A stretch of DNA of 9,116 nucleotides, taken from assembly GCA_002337215.1 (NCBI GenBank), contig DDFO01000054.1:144338-153453 (forward strand), read 5' to 3'. Of the stretch, positions 1 to 6,502 are shown one piece after another. Source of the DNA: Phycisphaerales bacterium UBA1926. GTDB lineage: Bacteria; Planctomycetota; Phycisphaerae; Phycisphaerales; UBA1924. Position 1 is the first letter of the stretch; each line of letters starts with the position of its first letter. The notes under the pieces were generated by a model, which was not told where the DNA came from, ran no database searches, and worked only from the letters and a program-made list of their open reading frames with translations. The position numbers were made by a program, and so were the translations under genes.

Positions 1-412
1 AGGAGCTCATGCTGAAGGTCGGATCGGTGTCTGTCGGGACGGAGCCCGACGAACCCGCCGACGATGCAGCGGACGAGCCGCCGCTCGGATCATCGGTCGA
101 TCCGCCGCCGCTTGGGGTTGGGTCGTCGGTCGAACTCGGGGCGGTGCTGTCAGGCGTGCCGCTGTCACTCGTGAACGCGTCGGTCGTGTAGAACGTCAGT
201 GTGGGTGTGCCGCTGGGGCCGGTCGTGAAGATCACGTCGCCGGTCGTCGAGTAGCTCTCTGGGTTCGAGCTGGGCGTGCTGCTGACGGGCGTCTCGTACT
301 CAGACGATGATTGAGGCGTGGGCGTCGAGTAGTCGCTCGAGCCGCCGCCCTGCGGCGCGCGCCCCGTCGCCCAGACGGGGATGTAGAGGTAGTACCGGGC
401 TGGCTCGCTCAT
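1..412 (-). CDS. Ser/Thr/Gly/Pro-rich low-complexity protein, N-terminal part (3' end outside window)
   Basis: The frame starts with ATG at 410-412 in an ATGA overlap with the preceding gene and stays open to the left edge, giving 137 residues. The first 17 residues (MSEPARYYLYIPVWATG) look like an ordered beta segment. From about residue 22 the sequence becomes strongly Ser/Thr-rich with Gly, Pro and Asp; about 40 percent of all visible residues are Ser or Thr, and I see no Cys or Lys. A short more ordered stretch (GDVIFTTGPSGTPTLTFYTT) interrupts the low-complexity sequence. There is no signal peptide. This resembles a mucin-like or stalk region of a virion surface or tail fibre protein. 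The preceding putative glycosyltransferase and methyltransferase make it a candidate for O-linked modification, which is inference. The C-terminal part, which would show the function, is missing. Confidence 0.75.
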   Translation of the reverse strand, partial: MSEPARYYLYIPVWATGRAPQGGGSSDYSTPTPQSSSEYETPVSSTPSSNPESYSTTGDVIFTTGPSGTPTLTFYTTDAFTSDSGTPDSTAPSSTDDPTPSGGGSTDDPSGGSSAASSAGSSGSVPTDTDPTFSMSS

Positions 413-1308
413 CGGGCGACCTCCCGATGGGCATCGACCGGCGTGTACCAGCCCTGCGTGTTGATCGGCTTCGAGCACTCGGCGCTCGCCGCCGCTACCG
501 CGTCCTCGTACGACATCCGCTCGAACACGCCCAGCCCGCTGCCGGGCGAGCAGTTCACGACGCGGAATCGGTGCTTCTCGAAGTGCGGCAGTAGCGCCTC
601 GAAGCGCCGGCTCAACGACTCGTAGAGCACGTTGTTGTGCCGGATCGCGGCGGCCTCGCGGGTCTCGTCGAAGGCGTACTTGTGATCCACCGCCATGCGG
701 AAGTCGCAGCCCAGCAGGTACACCGTGCGGAACCCGAGATGGTGCAGCAGCCGCAGCGCGACGAGCATCACGCTCCGCTTGCCCTTGATGCCGAGCGAGT
801 CGGTGGACTTCGGGTCGTTGCCCCACGGGACGGTGTCGCCGGTCAGGAACCGCTCGTGATCGAAGTGGTTGCTGCGGCGGAAGAACAGCACGCTGGGCAT
901 CTGCGCGACGCGGTACGCGCTGTCACGCATCGTGCCGCCTGCCACCTGGATGCGCAGCTTGCGGCCCCAATGGCAGACCGGGACGAACTTCAGCACGCCC
1001 GGATCCTTCCAACCCGTGTCGATGAACCGGCCGGGATCGTCGACGCAGGTCCAGAGCGTCGGTCGGTGCACGGTCCACGAGTTGTTGACGCCCATCGTCA
1101 CGATGCCGCGGCGGTCGAGCTGCGTGAGATCGATGTCGTTCAGCGAAGGGCCCGACAGCACAAGGAACGCCGAGCGGCCCTTGTAGAACCCGCCGAGCGA
1201 GATGGAGTCGAAATCCGCGGTGTAGAGGCGCAGCCCGTTGCGAGCCGGGGCTCTGTTCTTGAGTCCACGCTGGAGCGCGACGATGTCGGACTGGTTGGGG
1301 CTGTTCAC
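409..1308 (-). CDS. Rossmann-like protein, possible glycosyltransferase (DUF115/GT42-like)
   Basis: This 299-residue protein starts with GTG at 1306-1308 (GTGA overlap, strong GGGGAGG site) and ends in TGA. Residues 46-60 (SAFLVLSGPSLNDID) form a strand, a G-P-S-L loop and a helix, like the [GN]PSL nucleotide-binding entry of DUF115/MptE-like and GT42 sialyltransferase-like proteins. Residues 69-78 (IVTMGVNNSW) give the second strand. Residues 85-91 (LWTCVDD) are a third strand ending in acidic residues. Residues 178-203 (RSVMLVALRLLHHLGFRTVY, then LLGCDF) are a helix plus strand much like the V-Y-x-x-G-x-D-F segment of those families. HKYAF follows, then a basic helix and VVNCSPGSGLGVF. Together these suggest a nucleotide- or nucleotide-sugar-binding enzyme. 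Neighbours are a methyltransferase and a Ser/Thr-rich protein. The family link is by motif memory only; a kinase-like or non-enzymatic Rossmann protein cannot be excluded. Confidence 0.72.
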   Translation of the reverse strand: MNSPNQSDIVALQRGLKNRAPARNGLRLYTADFDSISLGGFYKGRSAFLVLSGPSLNDIDLTQLDRRGIVTMGVNNSWTVHRPTLWTCVDDPGRFIDTGWKDPGVLKFVPVCHWGRKLRIQVAGGTMRDSAYRVAQMPSVLFFRRSNHFDHERFLTGDTVPWGNDPKSTDSLGIKGKRSVMLVALRLLHHLGFRTVYLLGCDFRMAVDHKYAFDETREAAAIRHNNVLYESLSRRFEALLPHFEKHRFRVVNCSPGSGLGVFERMSYEDAVAAASAECSKPINTQGWYTPVDAHREVAR

Positions 1309-1865
1309 TTGAACCTCCCCGTGATGAAACGACCACCCGCTCGCGTCGCGTTGACGACGCCAACCCGGCCGATCGTCTCGACCCACCAGGTCAGCGGCCG
1401 GACGGTCGGGTGCAGGTTCTCGCCGGCAACGGTGATGCGGCTCGGCCGGGTACAGATCGAGAAGCAGAACCACGCCCGCGGCCGGGCGACCCGGCCCATC
1501 TCATACAAGACCGGGATCACGTCCGCGGTCAGCAGGTGCTCGAGCGCATCGAAACTCGTCACCACGTCAGCGACGCCCTCGACCAGCTTCGTCTCGTGCA
1601 TCGGCTTGTTGATGTCGGCCTCGGGGAAGGCGAAGTCCACGCCGAGGCCGTCGATGCCGTGGCGACGGAGTTCGGTGATGCAGGCGTTGCGGCCGCAGCC
1701 GAAGTCAACCACGAACCTGGGCTTCCAGCGTTTGACGATGGCGATCGCATCGCGGCCGTGGTTGGTTGCGCCGTACGCCGAGCCCGGACGGGACGCGAGC
1801 ATGACGTACTTGCTTCGTTCGTGCTCGCGGCGAGCGTCGAGGTCGTTGGGGGTGGCGTTGCTCAT
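1305..1865 (-). CDS. Class I SAM-dependent methyltransferase
   Basis: This 186-residue protein starts with ATG at 1863-1865 behind GGAGGG (spacing 6). It has a typical class I Rossmann layout: motif I at residues 52-58 (VVDFGCG, the S-adenosylmethionine-binding glycine loop), an acidic end of strand 2 at Asp77 (GLGVDF), an Asp-Ile pair at 84-85, and the post-motif helix region at 99-111 (ADVVTSFDALEHL). After these come a strand WFCFSICT and NLHPTVRPLTWWVE, probably substrate-side. The N-terminus has AYGATNHG before motif I. No target-recognition domain and no DPPY/NPPY motif is seen, so DNA base methylation is not supported. Methylation of a sugar, small molecule or protein is more likely. 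It sits between structural genes and a Rossmann-like putative glycosyltransferase, suggesting a shared modification task. It is somewhat short for the class, but motif I and the EHL motif are intact. It overlaps the next gene by GTGA. Confidence 0.85.
   Translation of the reverse strand: MSNATPNDLDARREHERSKYVMLASRPGSAYGATNHGRDAIAIVKRWKPRFVVDFGCGRNACITELRRHGIDGLGVDFAFPEADINKPMHETKLVEGVADVVTSFDALEHLLTADVIPVLYEMGRVARPRAWFCFSICTRPSRITVAGENLHPTVRPLTWWVETIGRVGVVNATRAGGRFITGRFK
1314..1320 (-). promoter_or_regulatory. Shine-Dalgarno that fixes the GTG start of the 299-residue protein
   Basis: GGGGAGG on the minus strand is 5 bases before the GTG at 1306-1308. It decides for this start over in-frame codons further upstream inside the methyltransferase gene. 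Confidence 0.65.
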
Positions 1866-2893
1866 CCTCCACCCTCCACGAACAGGTTGAACTTGCGGTC
1901 ACCGTCGGCGGGGTCGGCGAGTTCCATCAGGGTCATGGCCTCGAAGACCCAGACGGGACGGCCCTTGCTGTTGCGCTCGCAGGTGAGCTGCACGCAGACG
2001 CCCTCGGGGATCGGAACGAGCTTCGGGCGCAGCGACCGAGCCGGCGGGCAGTCGGGCAGCACACCGGGCAGATCACAGACGGGGCCGAGACCGAGCAGCC
2101 CCTCGAAGCCAGATCCATCGACGCCGCCGTCCATGTGGTGCGCTTCGAACCGGTTGATCGCGAGCAGAGTCGGGTCTTCGTCGCCAGAGCTGCGTTGGGA
2201 TGACAAACCCTCGGGGACGGCGACGTAGCGCAGGTAGGTCTCGCTGCCGGGATCTCCGTCGAGCCGGGCCTCCTGCCACGGGTAGCGCCACCGGTTGCTC
2301 TCGGTCGGTATCGGCTGGGCCGCGCCGAGGATCGCGGTGACGCGCCCGGGCGACGGCCGGCCCATCTCGATGACCGCCCACTTCTCGCCGACGCCATCCT
2401 CCTTCCAGAGGATCGGGACGCCGCCTATCGGGCGGCTGGCGAGCACCGTCTCCTCGGGCTCGATCTCGCAGGTGGTGTCGAGTTCGTTGGCCACGTAGAG
2501 CCGCGCCGGCGTCACCCCGGTCAGCACGCAGCGTCCGAGTTCGCCCGGCTTGATGGCCTGCAACGCGAGCACGAACTCCAGCGGCCGGGAATCCTCGGTC
2601 GCAATCTCGCCGGTCAGCGGCGTCCGCCCGTAGAACGTCCGCTCCTGATCGTCGTCGCCCGGCTCGACGAGCACGCCGCTGATCGCCATCGCGTGGTACG
2701 GCTCGACGATCTGGTCCGAGTCGTTGCGAACGAGCACAACGCCACGCTGCATGATCTCCCGCTGCGGGTCGGTCACGGCGTTGCGGTCGCGAGAGCGGTG
2801 CCCGACCGCCGCGTCGACGAACGCGTTGTACGCGGCCGCCGGGATGCGGAGCGGCTCGCCGGTGCGGACCTTGCGGAGGGCGTCGCCGCTCAT
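1862..2893 (-). CDS. Uncharacterised beta-rich phage structural protein (possible tail tip)
   Basis: This 343-residue protein begins at ATG 2891-2893 (MSGDALRKVRTGEPLRIPAA), in an ATGA overlap with the preceding gene and 8 bases after GGAGGG. The frame is open further upstream to 3508, but that part is Arg-rich and lies antisense-like within the previous gene in another frame. Residues 1-30 hold a RIPAAAYNAFVDAA helix. Residues 51-76 are GVVLVRNDSDQIVEPYHAMA-like strands. Residues 105-135 hold FVLALQAIKPGELGRCVLTG. Residues 159-178 hold VPILWKEDGVGEKWAVIEMG. The last third has YVAVPEG, a Gly-rich loop, several cysteines (CDLPGVLPDCPP, VCVQLTCERN) and a VWVFEAMTLMEL strand. The ILWKE..G..KWAV block recalls an unnamed family from planctomycete phages. 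Its place after the tape measure gene suggests a virion tail-tip role, which is inference. It overlaps the methyltransferase start (ATGA, 1862-1865). Confidence 0.8.
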   Translation of the reverse strand: MSGDALRKVRTGEPLRIPAAAYNAFVDAAVGHRSRDRNAVTDPQREIMQRGVVLVRNDSDQIVEPYHAMAISGVLVEPGDDDQERTFYGRTPLTGEIATEDSRPLEFVLALQAIKPGELGRCVLTGVTPARLYVANELDTTCEIEPEETVLASRPIGGVPILWKEDGVGEKWAVIEMGRPSPGRVTAILGAAQPIPTESNRWRYPWQEARLDGDPGSETYLRYVAVPEGLSSQRSSGDEDPTLLAINRFEAHHMDGGVDGSGFEGLLGLGPVCDLPGVLPDCPPARSLRPKLVPIPEGVCVQLTCERNSKGRPVWVFEAMTLMELADPADGDRKFNLFVEGGG

Positions 2894-3705
2894 ATCCCAA
2901 GCCCTCCGAAGTTGCCCTGGTCGTACACCCGCTCGACGTACGCCGCGACGGGGCGCTTGACGATGGTGTTCGAGCCCGTGTCCTCCTGATCCGCGTAGCG
3001 GACCCATAGGTACTCCCACCCCTTCTTGCTGATGCCGTTGATCGAGCCGACGGACAGACCCGTCACATTCGGGCTGGCGGCGAACCGGAAGGTGATCTCC
3101 CAATCGTCGTCGGGGCCGGTACCGCGGCGGGCTCCGGTCGCCCCGAGGAACAGCACCTCGCCCGCGGCGAACCCGCGGAAGCCGCCGCTGTTGACCTTGC
3201 CGGTGAGGTTGAAGAGAGCGCCCTTGTACGAGTTGGTGACCGCTGCGGCGGGCAGGTAGTGCGTTTCGCTGAACTGGTAGACGGGCACGGTGATGTCGAC
3301 GCCCTCGACCGCGTCCTGCGTGACGCCGATCGCGCCCTGGAAGTCCGGCGCGGTCGTGCCCGACGCCGCGTAGGTGCCAACCGTCTGCTTGCTCTGCGTG
3401 ATGTGCTGCGTGCCGCCGCCGGTATCGAAGGCGAACGTGCTCTCGCCGGTCTGCGGCGGCGTCGACTGCTGCTGCGAGTCGGGCGCGTACCGCACCGTTG
3501 CGTCCCACAGCTCGTGCCCGATCGGCTCGACCGTGACCGACTGCCGCGGCATGCCGTCGTACGTCGCCGGGCTGGTCGTTTCGGCCTGCGACCGCGCGGT
3601 CATGTCGCTGTCCGTGCCGCGGACCGTGTAGACGAGCTCCGCCGACGGGTTGTCGCCTGTCGTCGATCGGCGGCTCTCGAGTTTCTCGGTGACGGTCACG
3701 GGCAC
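2890..3705 (-). CDS. Uncharacterised post-tape-measure phage protein (possible distal tail component)
   Basis: This 271-residue protein starts with GTG at 3703-3705, 13 bases after the tape measure gene, with a GAGGAA site at 3715-3720 that overlaps the tape measure stop; a GTG two codons later is an alternative. It begins PVTVTEKLESRRSTTGDNPS and is beta-rich throughout. Notable segments are FAFDTGGGTQHITQSKQTVG, FQGAIGVTQDAVEGVDITVP, VYQFSETHYLP, FRGFAAGEVLFLGATGA, WEITFRFAASPNVTGLSVG and WEYLWVRYAD, ending YVERVYDQGNFGGLGI. I associate this layout with an unnamed family found next to the tape measure gene in planctomycete prophages. Position immediately downstream of the tape measure suggests a distal tail (Dit-like) or hub component, but I see no motif that proves it. 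Its stop overlaps the next start (ATGA, 2890-2893). Confidence 0.82.
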   Translation of the reverse strand: MPVTVTEKLESRRSTTGDNPSAELVYTVRGTDSDMTARSQAETTSPATYDGMPRQSVTVEPIGHELWDATVRYAPDSQQQSTPPQTGESTFAFDTGGGTQHITQSKQTVGTYAASGTTAPDFQGAIGVTQDAVEGVDITVPVYQFSETHYLPAAAVTNSYKGALFNLTGKVNSGGFRGFAAGEVLFLGATGARRGTGPDDDWEITFRFAASPNVTGLSVGSINGISKKGWEYLWVRYADQEDTGSNTIVKRPVAAYVERVYDQGNFGGLGI

Positions 3706-3718
3706 GGTATCGGATTCC

Positions 3719-6061
3719 TCAGGTAAACGACAGGCCGCCCGACTGCGCGGAGTCGGCTAGGCGGCGGGTGTTCTTGGCGGTCTGCTCGGTCGCCTTGGCG
3801 GTGCGCTCGGCGGTGTCGTCGCCGGCGGCGAGGCTCTGCACCGCCAGCGCGTTAAACGTGCCCCGCACGGCCACGCCGCGCTCGATCGCGGCCCCGAGCC
3901 CGGCTAGCCCTTCCTGGAGCCGGCCGATCAGGTCACGCGGGACGTTGCCGGCTGTGTCGTTGCCGGACTCGTCTTGTTCCTCACGCCGGCGACGCGCCTC
4001 GGTGATCGCTTCGTCGAGCATCGCGCGCGCCTCGTCCAGCTTCCGCTGCGTCTCGGCGATGTCCGCGTCGGTGCCCGACCGCAGCGCATCCTGGGCCTCC
4101 TCAAACCGCCGGCCGATCTCGGCAAGCGTTGCATCGTTCAGATCCGCGGCGTCGTCGCGATCGCGTTGGCGGCGCGACTCGCGGCCGGCAAGATCACGCT
4201 GCGTGTTGGCGTCGATCTCCGATAGCTTCGCGTCGAGCTGCTCGTCCACCGCACGTTTGGCGGCCTCGACATCGAGCCCGTCATCGAACAGCCCTTGGAT
4301 CTCCAGCATCCGCTTGGCGACGAACGACGATGCCGACTGCCAGACCTTCTGGAAGCCGCTGGTGAACCGGGTCCACGTCTTGGACAGGAATGACGTTGTC
4401 TCGATCCACGCGACCTCGAGGGCGTGGAACACCGTCTGGGCGACCGCCAGCGCGCCGTACCACATCCTCTGGGCCGTGGTGATGAAGAAGTTCCGGGCCC
4501 CCAGCCAGACCTCGTTGAGGGCCGCGACGCCGCGCTTCCACGCGACCTGGAGCCCAAGCCAGAGGATCTGCGCGGCGAGCTGGATGTCGCCCGCGGCGAG
4601 CGCGTCGGTGATGCCACCCGCGACCTTGCCCACGAACGCGCGCAGCTCACCGAACCGCTCGCTGAGCCACGAGATCGCCTCGCCACCGGCACCGGTGTAA
4701 TAGAGGATGGCCACGCCGAGGGCCGCGACGCCGGCGATCACCAGCCCGATGGGGCTCACGAGTGCCGCGAGCACCGTGCCGATCACGCCGATCGCGGTCC
4801 CTGCCGCCGACGCGATGGCGGCGAGCGAGCCGAGCACCGCGCCGATTCCGACGATCGCGGTGCCCGCGATCACAAGCGCTACGCCGACCCCAAGCACGAT
4901 CGCGGTAATCTTGGCGATGGTTGCGACCAGCTCGCGGTTCTGGTTGACGACCTGCGTGATGTATCCGGCGACGCGGGCGAGTACGTCGGCGACCTTGCGG
5001 ACCGGACCTTCGATCGCCTCGCCGATCGCGATGGCGATGCCCTCGACCGCCGAAAGCAGCTTACGGAACGCGCCGCCGATGCCGGCGTCCATCTCCTCGG
5101 CCGTCTTGACCGCGATGCCCGCCGCGGCACGGATCTCGTCGCGCAGCGTGTCGAACGCGGTGCCCGACGACGCGAGCTTGAGCGCCGCCGCCTGCCCGCG
5201 GCCGAAGAGCGTCTCGAAGATCGACAGCCGCTCGGCCGTCCCGAGGCCTTGGGTCGCCTTGGCGAGGTCGTTAATGATGTCGGCGAGCGGGCGCAGGTTG
5301 CCCGAGGCGTCCACGGCCTCGACGCCGAACTTCCGCAACTCATCCTGCGCCGCCGACGATGAGAGGTTCTTGTACGCGCGGGCGAGGGCGTTGCCGGCGA
5401 GGCTGCCCTTGATGCCGTTGTTGGCGAGGATGCCGATCGCCGCGGCGATGTCCTCCATGCTCTCGCCCGCCTCGGCCGCGATCGGCGCGACCGGCTTGAA
5501 GGCTTCGAACAGATCCTCGAGCGTCTGCGCGCTCTTGTTGGCGGCCGCCGTGAGCACGTCGGAGACGCGGCCCATCTCGCTCGCCGGCAGGTTGAACCCG
5601 CGGAGCGCCGCCCCCGCGATCTCGGTCGCCCGCGGCAGTTCGGTGCTCGTAGCCCGGGCGAGCGCGAGCACGGCCTCGGTGCTCTGGAGGATCGCGGTCG
5701 GATCGAAGCCGGCCCGGCCCAGCTCAGTCATCGCCTCGGCCACCTGGCCCGCGGTGAACGAGGTCGTGCGACCGAGCCGCTTGGCCTCGTCGGTCAGAGC
5801 CTCGAACTGATCCTGCGTCGCCCCCGTGACGGCACGCACGACACGCATGCGGTCGTCGAACCCCGCGAACACGCGTGTGGACAGCCCGAACCCCGCTGCG
5901 ACCGCACCGCTAACCGCGGCGAGCTGCGCCCCAATCCCACGCACGCTCTGGCCGAACGCCCGGAGCTGCCGCTGGGCACGGCGAAGCCCGCGCGTGAGCC
6001 GGTCGTTGACGCCCAGCTCGACGAACGCACGCCCGGCCCGGATGCCGCGGGTGTTGGCCAC
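3719..6061 (-). CDS. Phage tail tape measure protein, TP901 family
   Basis: This 780-residue protein sets tail length by spanning the tube lumen. Residues 20-60 are a basic helix and a Gly/Ala hydrophobic stretch. Residues 65-300 are the TP901 core: FDDRMRVVRAVTGATQDQFE, LGRTTSFTAGQVAEAM, ELGRAGFDP, AANKSAQTLEDL, AGESMEDIAAAIGILANNGI and GSLAGNALARAY, which closely follow the PhageMin_Tail pattern. Residues 380-456 are a long hydrophobic, Gly/Ala/Val/Ile-rich region with several possible membrane segments. Residues 490-590 are Trp/Phe-rich helical. Residues 595-700 are a highly charged coiled coil. Residues 729-770 (GTFNALAVQSL, then AERTAKATEQTAKNTRRL) form a conserved-looking C-terminus likely to contact the tail tip. 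No peptidase or lysozyme domain is visible. At roughly 0.15 nm per residue the tail would be near 115 nm long. The GTG start has a GGGGAGG site. Confidence 0.93.
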   Translation of the reverse strand: MANTRGIRAGRAFVELGVNDRLTRGLRRAQRQLRAFGQSVRGIGAQLAAVSGAVAAGFGLSTRVFAGFDDRMRVVRAVTGATQDQFEALTDEAKRLGRTTSFTAGQVAEAMTELGRAGFDPTAILQSTEAVLALARATSTELPRATEIAGAALRGFNLPASEMGRVSDVLTAAANKSAQTLEDLFEAFKPVAPIAAEAGESMEDIAAAIGILANNGIKGSLAGNALARAYKNLSSSAAQDELRKFGVEAVDASGNLRPLADIINDLAKATQGLGTAERLSIFETLFGRGQAAALKLASSGTAFDTLRDEIRAAAGIAVKTAEEMDAGIGGAFRKLLSAVEGIAIAIGEAIEGPVRKVADVLARVAGYITQVVNQNRELVATIAKITAIVLGVGVALVIAGTAIVGIGAVLGSLAAIASAAGTAIGVIGTVLAALVSPIGLVIAGVAALGVAILYYTGAGGEAISWLSERFGELRAFVGKVAGGITDALAAGDIQLAAQILWLGLQVAWKRGVAALNEVWLGARNFFITTAQRMWYGALAVAQTVFHALEVAWIETTSFLSKTWTRFTSGFQKVWQSASSFVAKRMLEIQGLFDDGLDVEAAKRAVDEQLDAKLSEIDANTQRDLAGRESRRQRDRDDAADLNDATLAEIGRRFEEAQDALRSGTDADIAETQRKLDEARAMLDEAITEARRRREEQDESGNDTAGNVPRDLIGRLQEGLAGLGAAIERGVAVRGTFNALAVQSLAAGDDTAERTAKATEQTAKNTRRLADSAQSGGLSFT

Positions 6062-6064
6062 CGA

Positions 6065-6502
6065 TCAGCCTCCCCTCACGCTGTTACGCCACACCTTGGG
6101 GAGGTTCCGGGCTTCTTTCTCGAGCGCCGGCCGCATGTACGGCCGGGCCGCGATCCGGACCGCCTGCTTCGTGCGCTTGCCGCCCCGTCGGCGGACGACC
6201 GTGGCACGTCCGCCGAACTCCAAGACGCTCGGCGCGTTCCCTCGGCGGAACCCCACCGGACCGACCACCACCGACTCGGTCCGCGGGTCGTAGCCGAACA
6301 GCACCATGCGGCGGAGGCTGCCCTCGTGCGCGAACGGCGGCTGCCCCGGCCGCGAGGTACCCCGACGCTTCCGCATGCTGGTCTTCGCCCGCTGGCGCAC
6401 GAACGCCCCCGCCTTGGAGAGCGCCCGCCGCCGGGCGGGGTCGATCGCCCGCTGCACGGCCGGCCGATCGAAGAACAGGTTCTTGACCCGCATGTCGATC
6501 AC
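6065..6502 (-). CDS. HK97 gp10-like tail/head-tail joining protein
   Basis: This 145-residue protein starts with GTG at 6500-6502 in a GTGA overlap; an ATG three codons later (6491-6493) is an alternative start. It is basic and has the layout of HK97 gp10-type proteins: an N-terminal helix with RRALSKAGAFVRQRAKTSMR, then SRPGQPPFAHEGSLRRMVLF, a strand TESVVVGPVGF, an EFGG turn and the C-terminal ARPYMRPALEKE, which matches the family's usual R-P-[FY]-M-R/x-P-A-L ending. The EFG plus RP.MRPAL combination is the strongest evidence. Such proteins act at the head-tail junction or in tail completion. In most siphophages the gene lies before the tail terminator; here it lies after the chaperones and directly before the tape measure gene, which is unusual. 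The stop is 3 bases before the tape measure GTG. Confidence 0.82.
   Translation of the reverse strand: MIDMRVKNLFFDRPAVQRAIDPARRRALSKAGAFVRQRAKTSMRKRRGTSRPGQPPFAHEGSLRRMVLFGYDPRTESVVVGPVGFRRGNAPSVLEFGGRATVVRRRGGKRTKQAVRIAARPYMRPALEKEARNLPKVWRNSVRGG
6069..6075 (-). promoter_or_regulatory. Shine-Dalgarno that fixes the tape measure GTG start
   Basis: GGGGAGG on the minus strand is 7 bases before the GTG at 6059-6061. No better start lies upstream, since the preceding gene ends 3 bases away. Confidence 0.65.

Noticed and set aside
1309..1473. N-terminal extension of the 299-residue protein into the methyltransferase gene
   Set aside because: The GTG at 1306-1308 has a strong GGGGAGG site and a GTGA junction, and the extension looks like an out-of-frame reading of the methyltransferase.
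1305..1865. DNA modification methyltransferase protecting phage DNA
   Set aside because: No DPPY/NPPY or PCQ-type motif and no target-recognition domain is visible. The small size and neighbours fit another substrate better.
637..1890. 417-residue plus-strand frame opposite the methyltransferase and Rossmann-like genes
   Set aside because: Composition is typical of antisense reading in high-GC DNA (His/Arg/Ala/Val-rich), with no domain. The minus-strand genes have clear motifs.
2894..3508. N-terminal extension of the 343-residue protein
   Set aside because: The extension lies inside the 271-residue gene in another frame and is Arg-rich. The ATG at 2891-2893 has a ribosome binding site and the ATGA junction seen elsewhere.
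3706..3718. Terminator or promoter in the gap after the tape measure gene
   Set aside because: The gap is only 13 bases, shows no hairpin or T-run, and contains part of a ribosome binding site.
4424..5810. Two long plus-strand frames opposite the tape measure gene
   Set aside because: They are rich in Arg/Asp or Ser/Ala/Pro and mirror the tape measure codon pattern. There is no ribosome binding site or recognisable domain.
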